Below are positions 51,572 to 63,567 of a stretch of DNA of 64,000 nucleotides, piece by piece; within the stretch, counting starts at the first letter, position 1, and each line of letters begins with the position of its first letter. The position numbers and the translations under genes are program-made. This stretch comes from Aspidiotus rigidus (Eukaryota; Arthropoda; Insecta; Hemiptera; Diaspididae). Under the pieces are notes generated by a model. The model was not told where the DNA came from and ran no database searches. It worked only from the letters and a program-made list of their open reading frames with translations. The DNA lies in NCBI GenBank assembly GCA_035079385.1, contig JAVHKY010000018.1, positions 434,001 to 498,000 on the forward strand, written 5' to 3'.

Positions 51572-54187
51572 TCATATCCTCGATCCAATTCTCGGAGGAG
51601 GTAGATCGCCAAATATTGTGTCCCCGTGTACACTCTTTGCGAGTGCTTTCATGCTCGCGGCTATATCTACCGGTTTTTCATATCTTGCCTGAGAGAAATA
51701 AATATTCCATGAATTATAACCAGGAATAGCGCGTAGAAATTATTTCACCAAAAATTGAAGTTGTTTCTTACTTTTCGGTCATAATTTTTAAGTCGCCTTC
51801 TATTATTGTTATCATCAAATCTTTCGTCAAATAAGCGCGAAGAGGGATCAAAAGCACCCTGCATCTTAATGGGTAAGGATTTAGCGATAGCAATGCTCCT
51901 TCTCCGTGGAATATGGATTCCTTCATCTCGACTCCCAGAGTCTAAAAGAAAACAAATAATCAATATTATTAGACCAGCAACATAATTATGAAATTCGATT
52001 AAAATCTTCGAAAAATGACTTTCATCTAGATAATGATTTGGCAAAATGTGAATCTATGTTATTATAATTTCAGGATTTCAATGAGAAGAAAAACTTATCA
52101 TCGGAAATCGTCAAAATGCGTTCTTGCTCCGAACATCCCTTAACGATAACTTCCGTAAAATAAGTCATCAAGACAGAAGTACTCTCCTGCAGTCAATCTG
52201 AGAGACATTTACCCATCAAGAGAAATAGTGTAAATTGCGATTTCAAGAAACTCTTATTTCGAAGAAACTGTTCAATGCTCAATCTTTTTTTTTATCGTAA
52301 TGTTGAAAAATTGCTCTCTTTTGAGGCTGATTACATCACTCTACTTTCATTTCTCTTTTTTTCATTCATCGAGTAGTCAATTATTAATTCAGTCCATCCA
52401 GAAGTATTTCACCTGATAAAAAATATTGTCCAAGAAATATTCATGAGGAATGTTTTCATAAAGCACTGATCAAAACACGTTTTTCAAGAGATTTTCAAAA
52501 TGTTCTCAAGTCTTAAAATAAAGACGTGTCTTTAGAAACATTGGAATCCTTGTTTGACAAAATGAAATCCATACGAATCTTCTTATTATGATAAGTCGAG
52601 TAGAGATGTACTTCATTTTATCATTTCTTATCTTCAAAACGGCCAAAATTAGAAATTATGCAGTACCAAACTACATAATACAATGATTACTACTTCCTAT
52701 TAGTTCAATTTTCATATTGTTGAAAAGAAGAAAAAAAATTCATTCAATAAGGTGAAGTGTGTTTATCAGTCAGGGATTTTCTACGATTACGTAAGAATAA
52801 TTAAAACGAGATATTTTACCATCCGTATCCGATAGATCCTCATCCGAATGATCTACGTCTTCGAGAATGGTGTCATCTCCCAATTCGTCAAAAAGAAACA
52901 AGCCTTCGGAGTCCAAAGAGCAATTCCTCTCTTTTATCTTTTGTTCCGCTTTCTGCCAACATATTAAAAAAATGAATGACGAAACAATTCGATCCGAGAA
53001 GGTTTAACGAAGGGAAAGATCACTCACGGTAGGACTTGCAGGCAAATCTAAATCATTAATCACAGAGTTAATGTTGGTTCCAGTTGAGGCGTTCTTCGTC
53101 GGCATTTTTAGGTCGCTATTATCGCATATGCGGCGAGATAACAATGTGCTGTACAAAACATAAATTCTACGTTAGAGTATCGTTTCCAGCCAGCTCATGA
53201 GCGCATGGTACGCGCATGTATTATTCCGAATTCATTCCAAATTTCATCATCAGTGTCGCGATTCACTTTCGAGAAGATTCTCTAACAAAACTTTTTAAAT
53301 AGTTCAAACTGAACTTACGATTTAATGGATAAAAAGTCTTCGTTGGCACGTTTGGTAAAATCTTTCAGAGCGTCCTCTTGTTCTTGGATAAATTTTCTGA
53401 TTATTTCGTCGGTTAGTTTTTTACGACTTTCTAGCTTTTGAATAAGTAATCCTTTTAATTCGCTCACAGCCCTTGAGGTTTCGGCTGCAACACAAATTAC
53501 ATGATGACAAAATACTCGTTTTAATTGCTACAGAACAAGTCAAAGAGCTGAGTGAACATTTACTGGTTATATGACTAGTTCCATTAGAATCCAAGGTATA
53601 TAATGGGTCTTTAACGAAGACTTGAAACACTGAAGAATATTCTGAACGACTTTTCATATGTTCGCGTTCCCAACCGCTCAGCTGAAATGAAATTCGGACA
53701 ATGTAGAGCGTTCGAAAGATCTACGTTGTGTGAATAATGAGTAATTCGGACCTTTTTTAATGAACTATTCACAAAGATTACCGTCGTGCTTTCGTCACAT
53801 TTAGATGCGTACGTGTAATCAGAGCAAAGAGTACATTTATGCACGATCCATGAACCGACTACGATAAACTGGACAAGGGCTGAATGCTGCTCCGATATTG
53901 AACAACGTTCTGCAATGATTAGTGGTAACTGAAAGCGAAAAGCATAAAATACATCTTGAACATCTACCATTGCAACTCGGATGAACATTGTATATTCAAC
54001 CAATATACCTACTAAATTCTGTACGTAAAACATTAGCATGGAACAAATCATGTCTTACCTGTTGAAAGAAATCACTTTCTTTCTCCTCTTCGGAAAGGTC
54101 GGTCTTCATCAGCCGATCGGTTTCTTCTTCCACGTGAATACAAACATTCAGGCAATTACAGTAATACTTGAAAGTAGTTGTTTCCAT
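51572..54187 (-). CDS. AKT1S1/Lobe: PRAS40/Lobe-type TORC1 regulator, eight exons, complete
   Basis: Exons are 54187-54059, 53928-53752, 53681-53564, 53484-53319, 53148-53028, 52952-52820, 51941-51772 and 51688-51572. Phases agree throughout, giving 376 residues. The C-terminal third matches the PRAS family: GLFLFDELGDDTILED aligns with the TOS-motif region (human FVMDE), IAIAKSLP with AKSLP, and DIAASMKALAK plus IFGDLPPPR with the conserved tail. PRAS40 binds Raptor and restrains TORC1; Lobe is its fly counterpart. The protein stops at PPPRIGSRI, so the Akt-phosphorylated Thr of vertebrate RPRLNT is absent. The N-terminal half is Cys-rich (YYCNCLNVCIHVEE; CTLCSDYTYASKC) followed by a helix (QEQEDALKDFTKRANEDF). 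That half has no counterpart I recognise in human AKT1S1, and the splice phases join it to the PRAS part. Confidence 0.85.
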
Positions 54188-55747
54188 CTTCTCTTTGCGA
54201 ATAGCTAAATATAATCACCGGTAACTTCGAACTATACTGTAGTCCGTAGAACACGATACAATACTTCGATCTTCTGCTTTAAAGAAATAGAGGAAGTGAC
54301 TGCACACGAGAACACTAAAAATACATTCTTGAAACGGTAAACAACAAATTTTACAAAAAATTACGTTCCAAAGAAATTAAATTGTAGTTGATTATTATAA
54401 TTTGCCTTTCATTTTGCATAAAGCACCGGATTTTGGAACTTCTGCGTTGCAAAACATCTACATCGGCTCTCAGCTACAAATCTTTGTAGCACTTGGCAAA
54501 CAAAGAAAATCCGATCAGCTGAGAGGAAAGGGTGAGGAGGAAGGCTAAAAAATTATCACGTAGTTTCTTCAGTAGTACCTGTTTTGCAAGCTTCAAATAT
54601 CCCGTCCGGAGTCGCGATGTCCGCAATTTCGTAATAACACTAATAATATTCAATTTTTACCAGTGATTCAGAGATAATATTATTACAGAGAGCTTGAATT
54701 TCGTCAGTTTGTCTCGAATATTTCGAAGTTCCTCTCGTGACAGGAATAATTTCGAAGTGCAAGCTCCTGAGTCCTGACTTTGATTTTATTCAAGATATTC
54801 CGAAGAAAGGGAGATAAAGTTTTCAATGAAGCAACACTTCCTAATTCATTCCAAGAAAGAGAAGCCCATGAAAATTACGAGAATGACCGGATTTTTTATG
54901 CCGACTGCTAAAATTTTTGACTATCATTCAGAATATTGTGCAAACAACTTGTCTCTCGAATCCTTTCAGAGATGAAATGGCTGACTCACTTGAAGAACAT
55001 TTTTTTTTCTCTCCAAAATTCAACGATAGATAGTAGACAATCAACATCTACCATCGTCCATCACAACGGTTATAGATACTAGGTAACGATTAAATAGTTA
55101 GCCACTGTTAGCTAGCAATTTCTGAGCCATCATTTAAAGGATGCGAATATTAAAATAGCTGTTAGGTGTAGGTAGTCATTCAAAATCTGTATTCTTGAAA
55201 TGATCTACCCATATTCAAACTGAGCAACAAAGCTATTATCCTGCAGTAGTGACCACAAAGCGATCCTTGTAAAAGGTAAAATGCTTCCAAAAACTATAGA
55301 AGAATTTATTATTTAGCTAAACGACGGTTTTCAAGACCTGTACTTCCATATTTAGAACAAACCAGTTCTGATATTTCTTAGCAGTAACGTCCATAATGCG
55401 TGAGGTCTTCAATTAAAAAAAAAAAAAATCAGGCCCGACGATTTGTTCAGTGTAGAAGTTTCTGGCAAACTAGAAAAACTTGAACTAGGTTTTCTAAATA
55501 AATGAATATACCTATATATAATTCAAAACAACGACTTAAAAAGGGTCTAATTTCAAATTTTTCTATAAAAAGTTTTACATTAATAGGCTAATTTCTATTA
55601 TTGAAAAAGATCCCATCAGGTCCACCCTTCATTGCGATTAAATGTCAAAACGCGTTAGTGTATTAGGTACCTAAAAAGTTTTTATAAGTCGAAGTGAGAA
55701 ATTATAGTATTTTGAAAGTCATTGTTTTTATTAGGTTTTTGAGAATA

Positions 55748-55782
<35 letters not shown>

Positions 55783-56419
55783 CCTCTTTCAGTACAAATA
55801 ATAATAATATTATACATCTAAGTAAGTCAGTATCTAAGGTTTATCACGTTTCTACTCTCTAGATTCCTGTTCGTCCCCGTAAACGAACTCTCAAATGTGC
55901 GGAAATCTAGGATTCTAAATATCAAACCAGCATGCAAGAAACATTCGAGAATAAAGAATTGAAGTTGTGTATACAATCGAAACTAGAAAAGAGAGAAAAA
56001 AATAATTTCTCTCCAACAAAATTTCTTGTCAAGGTAAGAACAAAATCCTTGTTGCTTTATGGTGAGCTATTTTGTTGAACGAAAACTTTAAAGGTAATCT
56101 ATTGAAAATTTGAATTACGCCAATAAATCTGATTAGACATTAAGAAATGGATAGGCACATTCTTCAAAATTGAAAATTCTTGAGGTACGTATGGAGGCTC
56201 TATTTTATTCTCACTTTTTTTTTTTTTTTGATAGTCGGCTTAAATGATAATTAACAATTCTCAAAAAATCAAGAAATTCATAATGATATTTCGATACATT
56301 TGTAAAAATTGTACAAGCAAGAGAAAAAATAAGGCTTCCTTTTTGTTTTTTTTATAGCTTGTTTTTGTGGCTAGTCCGAATTCCAATTTAACTCATAACA
56401 TTATCCTGGCGCAGCCTCT

Positions 56420-56866
56420 TTTTAGTGAGAAAACGTGAAACGTTGGATGTAAACTTCAAATGTATGAAGTCGTTCTCCCAATTTTATTTGCAATTTGAAC
56501 CTAGGCTGAACTTTCTACAACTTTCTTAGGCCGACTTGGACCAGAATGTGCCAAAAATCTAACATTTTGTCAAGGTTTTCAAAGTAAAATTCAAGACCTT
56601 CCTCATTTTGAATTTTTGTCAGGTCTTTGGTCTTTTAGGTTTTTTTTTCGAAATTAGCGCTGGGTAAAATTTAAAAATTCGAGCAATTTTTGACTTTTGA
56701 GAACCTCAACAAATTCGGTACATTTTTGTCAACAAATCGGCCCAAAAAAGTTGTAGAAAATTCGGTCTAGGCTTAAGTTGTACATGAAATTGAGATACAA
56801 CTTTCGTACATTCGAATTCGAAGTAGGTATACATCGAACGTTGCGCGTTTTTGCGCTAGAACAAAT
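56420..56866. mobile_element. fold-back MITE-like element
   Basis: The left arm (AAAACGTGAAACGTTGGATG; AACCTAGGCTGAACTTTCTA; CAACTTTCTTAGGCCGACTT) is matched in inverse by the right arm (AAATCGGCCCAAAAAAGTTG; TAGAAAATTCGGTCTAGGCT; CATCGAACGTTGCGCGTTTT). The arms are about 130 bp and imperfect. It is non-coding. Confidence 0.7.
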
Positions 56867-58155
56867 TTAACCCGAAATCTCTTTCACCTACCTCAGAGCT
56901 TTTCAAAAGGGGTCCTCGCAACCCTTGTAGGGACTCCCTAAAAGGCTTACAAGTTTTGCAAAAAGATTCTATTTGTAAGCATTATTTTTAATTATTCCTC
57001 GAATTTTGGGATTACGTTATTTTTAGGGGTTTCGCGCCACATTTTCTTTGAAAAGGGCTCTGACGATAAAACTAATTGAAAAGCCCCGCAGGTGTTAACA
57101 TCATTTTGGTACACCCTATAATTAGGCCTATGTAGTTCGAGAAAAAGCTAGACAGTCAGCACTTCTCGAAAGAAACTGTCTCGTGATAAGCTACTTTTAA
57201 TACTAACTCAGACAAACGGCTTAAAAATATTTTATTGATGCTACGTGCATGTTTTTAGCGGCAGTTTTACATTTTTACTATCACTCTATTCACCCATTTC
57301 CTGCGCGGTTACTCAACATTGCGCTTTGATGCTTGAGTATGAAATGACAGACGTTCGAGAACTAAAAATACCGCATCATCGAATGGGTCATTGAGGCTGC
57401 ACTCAACGATCAAATTTTTCGTCACTTTTTCTGCAAACATTTTTTCCCCGAATCAAATTTCATCGAGTTATATGATTCCGAATTTTACCGCAAGGACCGT
57501 GGATATCGTATTTTCTCATCATTTCATCAAAAACTCTTCCTTGCAACAGGTCCGTATTAAAATTATTGTAAGACTGACCATTTCGACCTATTCCGTAACA
57601 GGTGTTAGAAAGAGTCTCAGCAGATTTAGGTGCCTTAGTTTATAAAAGATCACTCAATCTGACTTTCTTCTTCAATTGGAGGATCGTCCTCGTATCCAGA
57701 ACAGTTCTAGTTTCAAACGGCCTGTAAGCTCGATAACCATGTGCTCAACGCATCCGGTATAACAGCGATTACATCACAAAACACATAATTATATGTACAT
57801 GAATTTCTAATATTTTCTCGACGAATTAATCACTCAAGCATACTTTGTTGACACTTGGTATAAACACTATTACGCATTATTTGTTCGAGCATACAATAAT
57901 AATTGCCAAACCTTCCCTAAGGCTAGTTCAATATTATTTACTTTTTTTTTTTTCATTGAAAAATGCAACAATTTTATGGAACCTTAAAAGATTTTATTGT
58001 TGTGCGATGAAGAAATCATATACCGTAATTTCGTTCCCGAAATACCGAGGAACTCGACGTGAACGCGGAAAATATTTTGGAAAATAATTTCCTCCACATT
58101 ACGTAGCACTACCCCCACATTTCGTGAATTTAGTCGCCTTATAATAAGTATTGTT

Positions 58156-58169
58156 GTTACCATAGCAAC
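58156..58169. promoter_or_regulatory. RFX X-box match upstream of the neurensin-like gene
   Basis: GTTACCATAGCAAC fits the RFX X-box consensus (RYYNYYATRRNRAC) at every position, about 400 bases before the ATG and before the likely 5' UTR exon. The match is seen directly; the function is inferred. Confidence 0.55.
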
Positions 58170-58567
58170 GAAACCTACACACCACGAACGAGTAGCCTTT
58201 TCCTACAGCTTTAGACTGAAAAATTTCTTTCGCGCGTCGACGAGTGCCATGTTTATCGCGACTATCTGACTCGATATTTTCTCGTACGCGTTTCAAACGT
58301 CAAAGCCTATATATTCGAAAGTTTCACTTACGTAACTCCTCAGTTACCTCACGTCGATTCAAAAGCGTGTAAGTTTTAAATATTCGTACCTCGATCGACC
58401 AGTAATATTTTCGAAACCAGCGAATTACATTGTCATCAAAATAAGGTAAGACGTACCTGAGTTTTCATTTTCTCAGTCACCGCAACGGATTGTGGGTATG
58501 TGATCTTAGAATATTTTTAAAATAAATTTCAGACGCATAGGTCTACAATACTTATGTTGTTCTCGTA

Positions 58568-59560
58568 ATGGTAGCAAATACCCTTTGCTATAATAAAAAC
58601 GTCAACCCCCCTTCGAAATGTTGCGATTCTGACACGGACGATAGTTACCTGGATCAGTTTTTACAAATTGGAAAGAAATCACGCAACTCGTACGCTTTCG
58701 AAGACGGAAATTTCTGCGAAAATCGAGCTCACTTCACGACCGCACCCGCCTCACCTCCTCAAAAACCAAAAAGTATACTCGTACACCACGAAAACGAGAC
58801 TTCTACAAATAAAAAATCAAAACCAACTCGATTTGTAAGCTTTACGCTGGACGACCAGAAGAAACCTTTCACATCTTCCATATACTATGGAGTGAAGAGC
58901 TATCTGCACCACTTTTACGAACCAGTCGACAAAACCGTTTTCAATGGGGATTCTTTCATAGTGAGTATCATCGTACTTGGTAAGAGTTTTCCTAAATTTT
59001 AATCTAACAACCAATGAAAGCAGGAAAATTATCCGTATTCTCTATTACATCTTAGCTATTGTAACTATCGCAGCATTTTTGCTTTTCAGGATGACGATTT
59101 TGAATTCGTCGTCGAACCAGGCCGTCGACGTAAAAATTACTGGTTCTTCCCGACAATATTGGTCGGTGCTTTGATGTTGATCGCTGCCGCTGGTCTACTA
59201 ATAGCAGGAAACAGATCTCTCAGAAATTCTATCTCCGGCACGCCACCAGATGATCTGGAAATTGAGGATCAACCGCAGGCAATTACACTGCACGATAAGA
59301 TCGAGACGTGGCAATTCTTGGGATTGATAATGTTCTGCGGTGGTGGTATCATCATTATGCTCGCTTTGCTAATTTCCGCTTACGAGCAAGATTGCGGGTG
59401 TTATAATAATCGCAGTCAGGTACTCTATCCATCTTTGTCGTCGGATGCACGAAATACGTGGATACGATACGCGGACGTCCATCCGGTGCCGCTGTACGAT
59501 AATCGGATACCCTTGTCCGAAGAGGTGACGGCGCCGCAGATGGACAGGTCGAAAAATTAA
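58568..59560 (+). CDS. neurensin-family two-span membrane protein, two exons
   Basis: Exons 58568-58960 and 59090-59560 join in phase 0, giving 287 residues. Neurensins are small vesicle membrane proteins of neurons. The family hallmark YYGVKSYLHHFYE appears at about residues 106-118 (neurensin-1 has YGVRSYLHQFYE), then an acidic DDDFEF. Transmembrane spans follow at about 150-171 (PTILVGALMLIAAAGLLIAG) and 207-229 (LGLIMFCGGGIIIMLALLIS). The N-terminal 100 residues (PPSKCCDSDTDDSYLD) are longer than in vertebrate neurensins and appear disordered; the C-terminal tail is polar. A non-coding upstream exon is likely (donor at about 58445). AATAAA at about 59611 is the likely poly(A) signal. Confidence 0.85.
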
Positions 59561-60065
59561 TGAACTTTCGACTTGCACGCCTCGGTGACCCTGTATCCTA
59601 TATATATGCGAATAAAATTACCAGAATATGTATTACCCCGACACGTAGAAGACCAGTTGTCATTATCATTAAGGTACATAATCGTTTGACCTACTTTTTA
59701 AATTTTCATTGAGCTTAAATGAAATTTTACTCGGTATTTGCGGTACAAAAACGTCATCAACATTCTTTAACAAACGGGAAATCTGGATTTCAGGAACAAA
59801 AAAAAAAAATCAAATTAAATATAATTATTTCAATATTTTATACAACAGATAAGTATCAGTATGTAGATGATAATAAGTTACCTAAATATATTATACTCTC
59901 CCTCTACTATTTTTACAAGCTATATACATAACAAACCCTTCTGGATTCATACAAAAAGTGATTTTCATTTGATTTCCATTCCTAAGTTAAGTAGATACAT
60001 CATTGTCTTCAAGATAATAATTTTGAGAAATCCTTAAGTGTGCTCCCTGGACGCTCGAATGCCGA

Positions 60066-60283
60066 TAAATATTTGGGACTCATCCGTTTTGTCGTACAAA
60101 ATAGAATGGACGTATCTGCTCATAAACGATCAGCAAAAAAGGGTAATTTTGCTTCCATTAAAGAATATCTTTTCCGCAGATTGTGGATATGCAGGTACGT
60201 CCATTCTACTTCGCGCGGCAGCGTTGAACGGTAGAAGTGCAACGGACCACTTCAACTTCTGTTTTTTACCCCCAAATATCCCC
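60066..60283. repeat. short inverted-repeat element
   Basis: TATTTGGG at the left end pairs with CCCAAATA at the right. Inside, AAATAGAATGGACGTA is inverted as TACGTCCATTCTACTT. It is about 218 bp and non-coding, probably a degraded MITE. Confidence 0.5.
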
Positions 60284-60661
60284 TATTCATCTAGACTAAG
60301 GACAGCAGATAGACAGCTATGACAATTCAGAGTATTACAGCAGGTTGCAGCCGAAAATTTCAGCTTCGGCTTTTGGATTAAACTCACAACTTTCAAAAAT
60401 TGGCTTTTGGCTCAATTCGGGTGATTTTCGGCTGATTAATCAATGACAACCATGAAGAATTAATGTGAGTCCAGATAAAATGATCAAAAGAATTCAAGCT
60501 TTGACAAAGTCGCGGAAGACACCCAGGTATTCTCTAGTTTGTGTTCATCTTCATGGGCGTGACTGCACAAGGCTTCCATCGTGTTCTATTATGTTGAACT
60601 AGTACCTACGGCTGAACAGGAGAACAGCTGAACTGAACCAGGTATCTTTGATAAGTCTGAG

Positions 60662-60705
60662 CATTGACTATATATTACTTCGTACGAAGTAATATATAGT
60701 CAATG
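60662..60705. repeat. 44-bp perfect palindrome
   Basis: CATTGACTATATATTACTTC, then GTAC at the centre, then GAAGTAATATATAGTCAATG: 22 bases followed by their exact reverse complement with no spacer. Confidence 0.97.
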
Positions 60706-63224
60706 GTCTGAGCCTCTAAGGCAAAGTTAAAGTAAAACCAATCTAGCCTAGAGAGTGGAGCATGATTTTGAACTTGAAATTCGAACACTCAAACAGTGCA
60801 TTTTCCTATTTTGCGGGAATCACGAAAAACTGAAAAAATTCAGCTTATTCTGGCTTTTGGCTAACAAATGTTCAAGTAAAGCTGGCTTGTAACTTCTCTT
60901 TTATCAGTAAAAATTCAGCTTAATTTGACTTTTAGATTTTGGTTTTCAGCTGGTTTCAATACTCTGTGAAAGTTGATGAAATTTTCAGGCAATCAATCAA
61001 ATCAAAGGGCAGATGAAAATAAAACCCTTGAGTTAATTTCTCGATGAAATTTCGAGCTCTAAACCTCTCAAAAAATTGTAAATCCCGAGCTCCTGTCATA
61101 AATTTCAAATTTTGACTCAGATAACGGTATGATGTACATAGGCCTACGTATCATTTATTAGGAGGATTTCAATGAATTTTGAATGAAGAGGGAGATGACG
61201 CCATCAAGGATTTTAACAGAGAGCAGAAAACTCGCACAAAAACAATCTTTATATAGGTAGGCTATACCGGATTAAGCAAAATCATGTGATCAGTTGAAAG
61301 AACTTGTATTTTCTTCAACCCGGACAAAGAAGTAGCCTACATCCTCCGAAAAGTATTCGTAAATCTGCGCTTGTATATCGACCCTCGAGCTCTATAGGTA
61401 AGAGGCTAGATATAGGGGAGAATTCGACGTCATAAAAGTAGAAATTTTCATAATCTTAGATTCATAGATATAATCCATAGACTTTACATTCTTTTTTCGA
61501 GAGAATATATTTTAAAAGACGGGTAAGAAAGAAGAACGAAACAAAACAATACGAAGAGACATTGAGAACATATGAATGACAGACATCCCAACTAATTCAG
61601 AATAGCTAGAAATCTTCGTAAACCAAAGAAAGCTTGTTTGTTGGGCGCGAACAAAATAAAAATATTCTATCTTGCAAAAATTAACATTAACATGAAGACA
61701 ATACAAATGTCAATTTGAAAGTACTTCGTCGTAGGACGAGCCTATAGTAAATTTGAAGACTCTTTGTCTTTTAGAGGAAATACATAGTGTACTGCTGCTT
61801 ACTTTTGTAATTCACAAGTACCTACCTACCTAGATGTATTATTGGGTTTGTATCAAGAAAAAGATTCAAGTTTGATAACACAGTAAAGGATACGCTACTG
61901 AGTTGTAGCACTTCAGGTCAAGTATTATAATCGGTAAGAGGCTCTTTTTATAGTTTTTGTATAAGAGGAGCTCGGTACAATAAAATCAGAAAAAAGAGAA
62001 TAAGCTTTATTCATACTTATATGAGAAACGTTCAAATCTTGAGAGGCTTATTAAATTGTATTCCTGAAGTGGACATGAGGAGTAGGTACGTTCATCTTTC
62101 TATTTCTTCTTTTACAAACATTTCAGACTTTCATTTGATGGATTCTGCGCCACACCATGAAGAAGTAAAAGTGAGATAATTCTCTTGATATTTTTAGACG
62201 CATGGAAAAACTCATCATCTTCTTCCAAATTAAAGATCGATAAGTAAATAAATTGAGTCGCTTTCCTTTTTAAGACGGTCTTTCTAGAAGATTTCATAAT
62301 TTGAAACATTTAAATACGACTATGAAATTTGTTTCTCTGATCCTCTACGGATATTTCCATATCATGAAATTTTATACAGATAAACCAATGAATCATCGTA
62401 GATAATTGGCACTAGTAATGCAATGCAAAGACCGTCATTCTATTCAAACTAATATGTCACATCATAATTATCTTACAATTTGGTTGAATTCTCCAAGAAT
62501 AAATTCCACTTACAACTAAAAATGGTCTATAAGAATTCATCATCATTACATTCAGAGCCAAAAATGTACGTCTTCTTCACACTGATCAAAAATGTTAATC
62601 GAGATAATTAATTTTGTCAATAATAATCATTTTCCCAATCAAAATTATTGACAATAACTGAAATTCGGCGAGTGAATTTACTATATAAGCTTCGATAAAA
62701 TTCTAATATTGCGTCGAATTTAATCTCAAGTTTCAAAAGTTTCTTATGACTTCGAAGACCAAATAGTAGACTAAGCTACATTAGTTCGTTTTCGATAACT
62801 CGTTATTTCCGGCAATAGGTTGTATCCTAGTAAAAATTTTTCAAAATTCAAGTAATACGCATTTTACAGAGTTAAGGAAGAGAGAACTCATCTACGTCTT
62901 CCTACAAAAGAATACAAATCTATTTCTCTCCAATTCTCTGTCAAAAAATACAATTTGACAATAGAGGATTAGGACCATACTTAATTGAACATGGAAATAA
63001 GTACTTTGAAAACAAAAAAACTTAAGATAGATGGAATTACTTTATTACACAACCAAAAATTACCAAACTTAAGATTTTCACATTCCTGAAGTAAACCGAA
63101 TGAAAGAAGACACCACTAAAAATATGAATGAAGAATCTCAACAATTAATACCATGGCACAATTCCACGAGGTAGTCTCAACTCCAGTTCCGCACTTCTTA
63201 CGTAACCGACTCAAGTCTCTGTAA

Positions 63225-63567
63225 TTAATAGGTCGATAACATAACATCCAGCATAAACTCTCGATCATTCTTCTTAGCAGCACTTGGATTTCCTAAAATC
63301 AAAAAAGAAACATGTAAGTATTATCCAAGAGAAGAGAATATTAGATAGTACAGAATATTCCCTCGAAGAATTTAAAGAGTAAAGATCATCATCGACGGAA
63401 CTCATCCAATTATTTCACCTCATTCATTTACTAGTGCTTACTCAAGTGGCAATCCTGATAAATAATATTTTGGATACAAAAGAGGTAGAAAAATATTCCA
63501 CTGAAAACTTACTCTATCGAGGATGGACTCGGATTTTTGGGTGAATTTATTATTAAAATAAAACAAG
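63225..63567 (-). CDS. possible 3' end of a minus-strand gene (three exons, one of 13 nt)
   Basis: Candidate exons are 63567-63513, 63454-63442 and 63292-63225 (stop TAA at 63225-63227). Donors are GTAAGT and GTAAGC; acceptors are TTCAG, TATCAG and TTTTAG. Phases close in frame across all three and give a C-terminus with TQKSESILDR, DCHLR and AAKKNDREFMLDVMLSTY. No family is recognised. Upstream exons would lie beyond 64000. In-frame joining through a 13-base exon is suggestive but could be chance in AT-rich DNA. Confidence 0.35.

Larger units (their letters stand above)
54188..58567. other. intergenic region between the Lobe/PRAS40-type and neurensin-like genes
   Basis: It is AT-rich with no gene I can support. 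It contains a T homopolymer of about 33 at 55749-55782, a fold-back element at 56420-56866, and the neurensin-like gene's promoter and 5' UTR exon (about 58300-58444, donor AAGGTAAGA, acceptor TTTCAG at about 58532). Confidence 0.5.
59561..63224. other. AT-rich region without a supported gene
   Basis: Beyond the neurensin-like 3' UTR I see inverted repeats near 60066-60283 (AATAGAATGGACGTA against TACGTCCATTCTACTT) and a 44-bp perfect palindrome at 60662. Loose repeats of CAGCTTnnGGCTTTTGGCT lie between 60.35 and 60.97 kb. No open frame looks coding. Confidence 0.5.
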
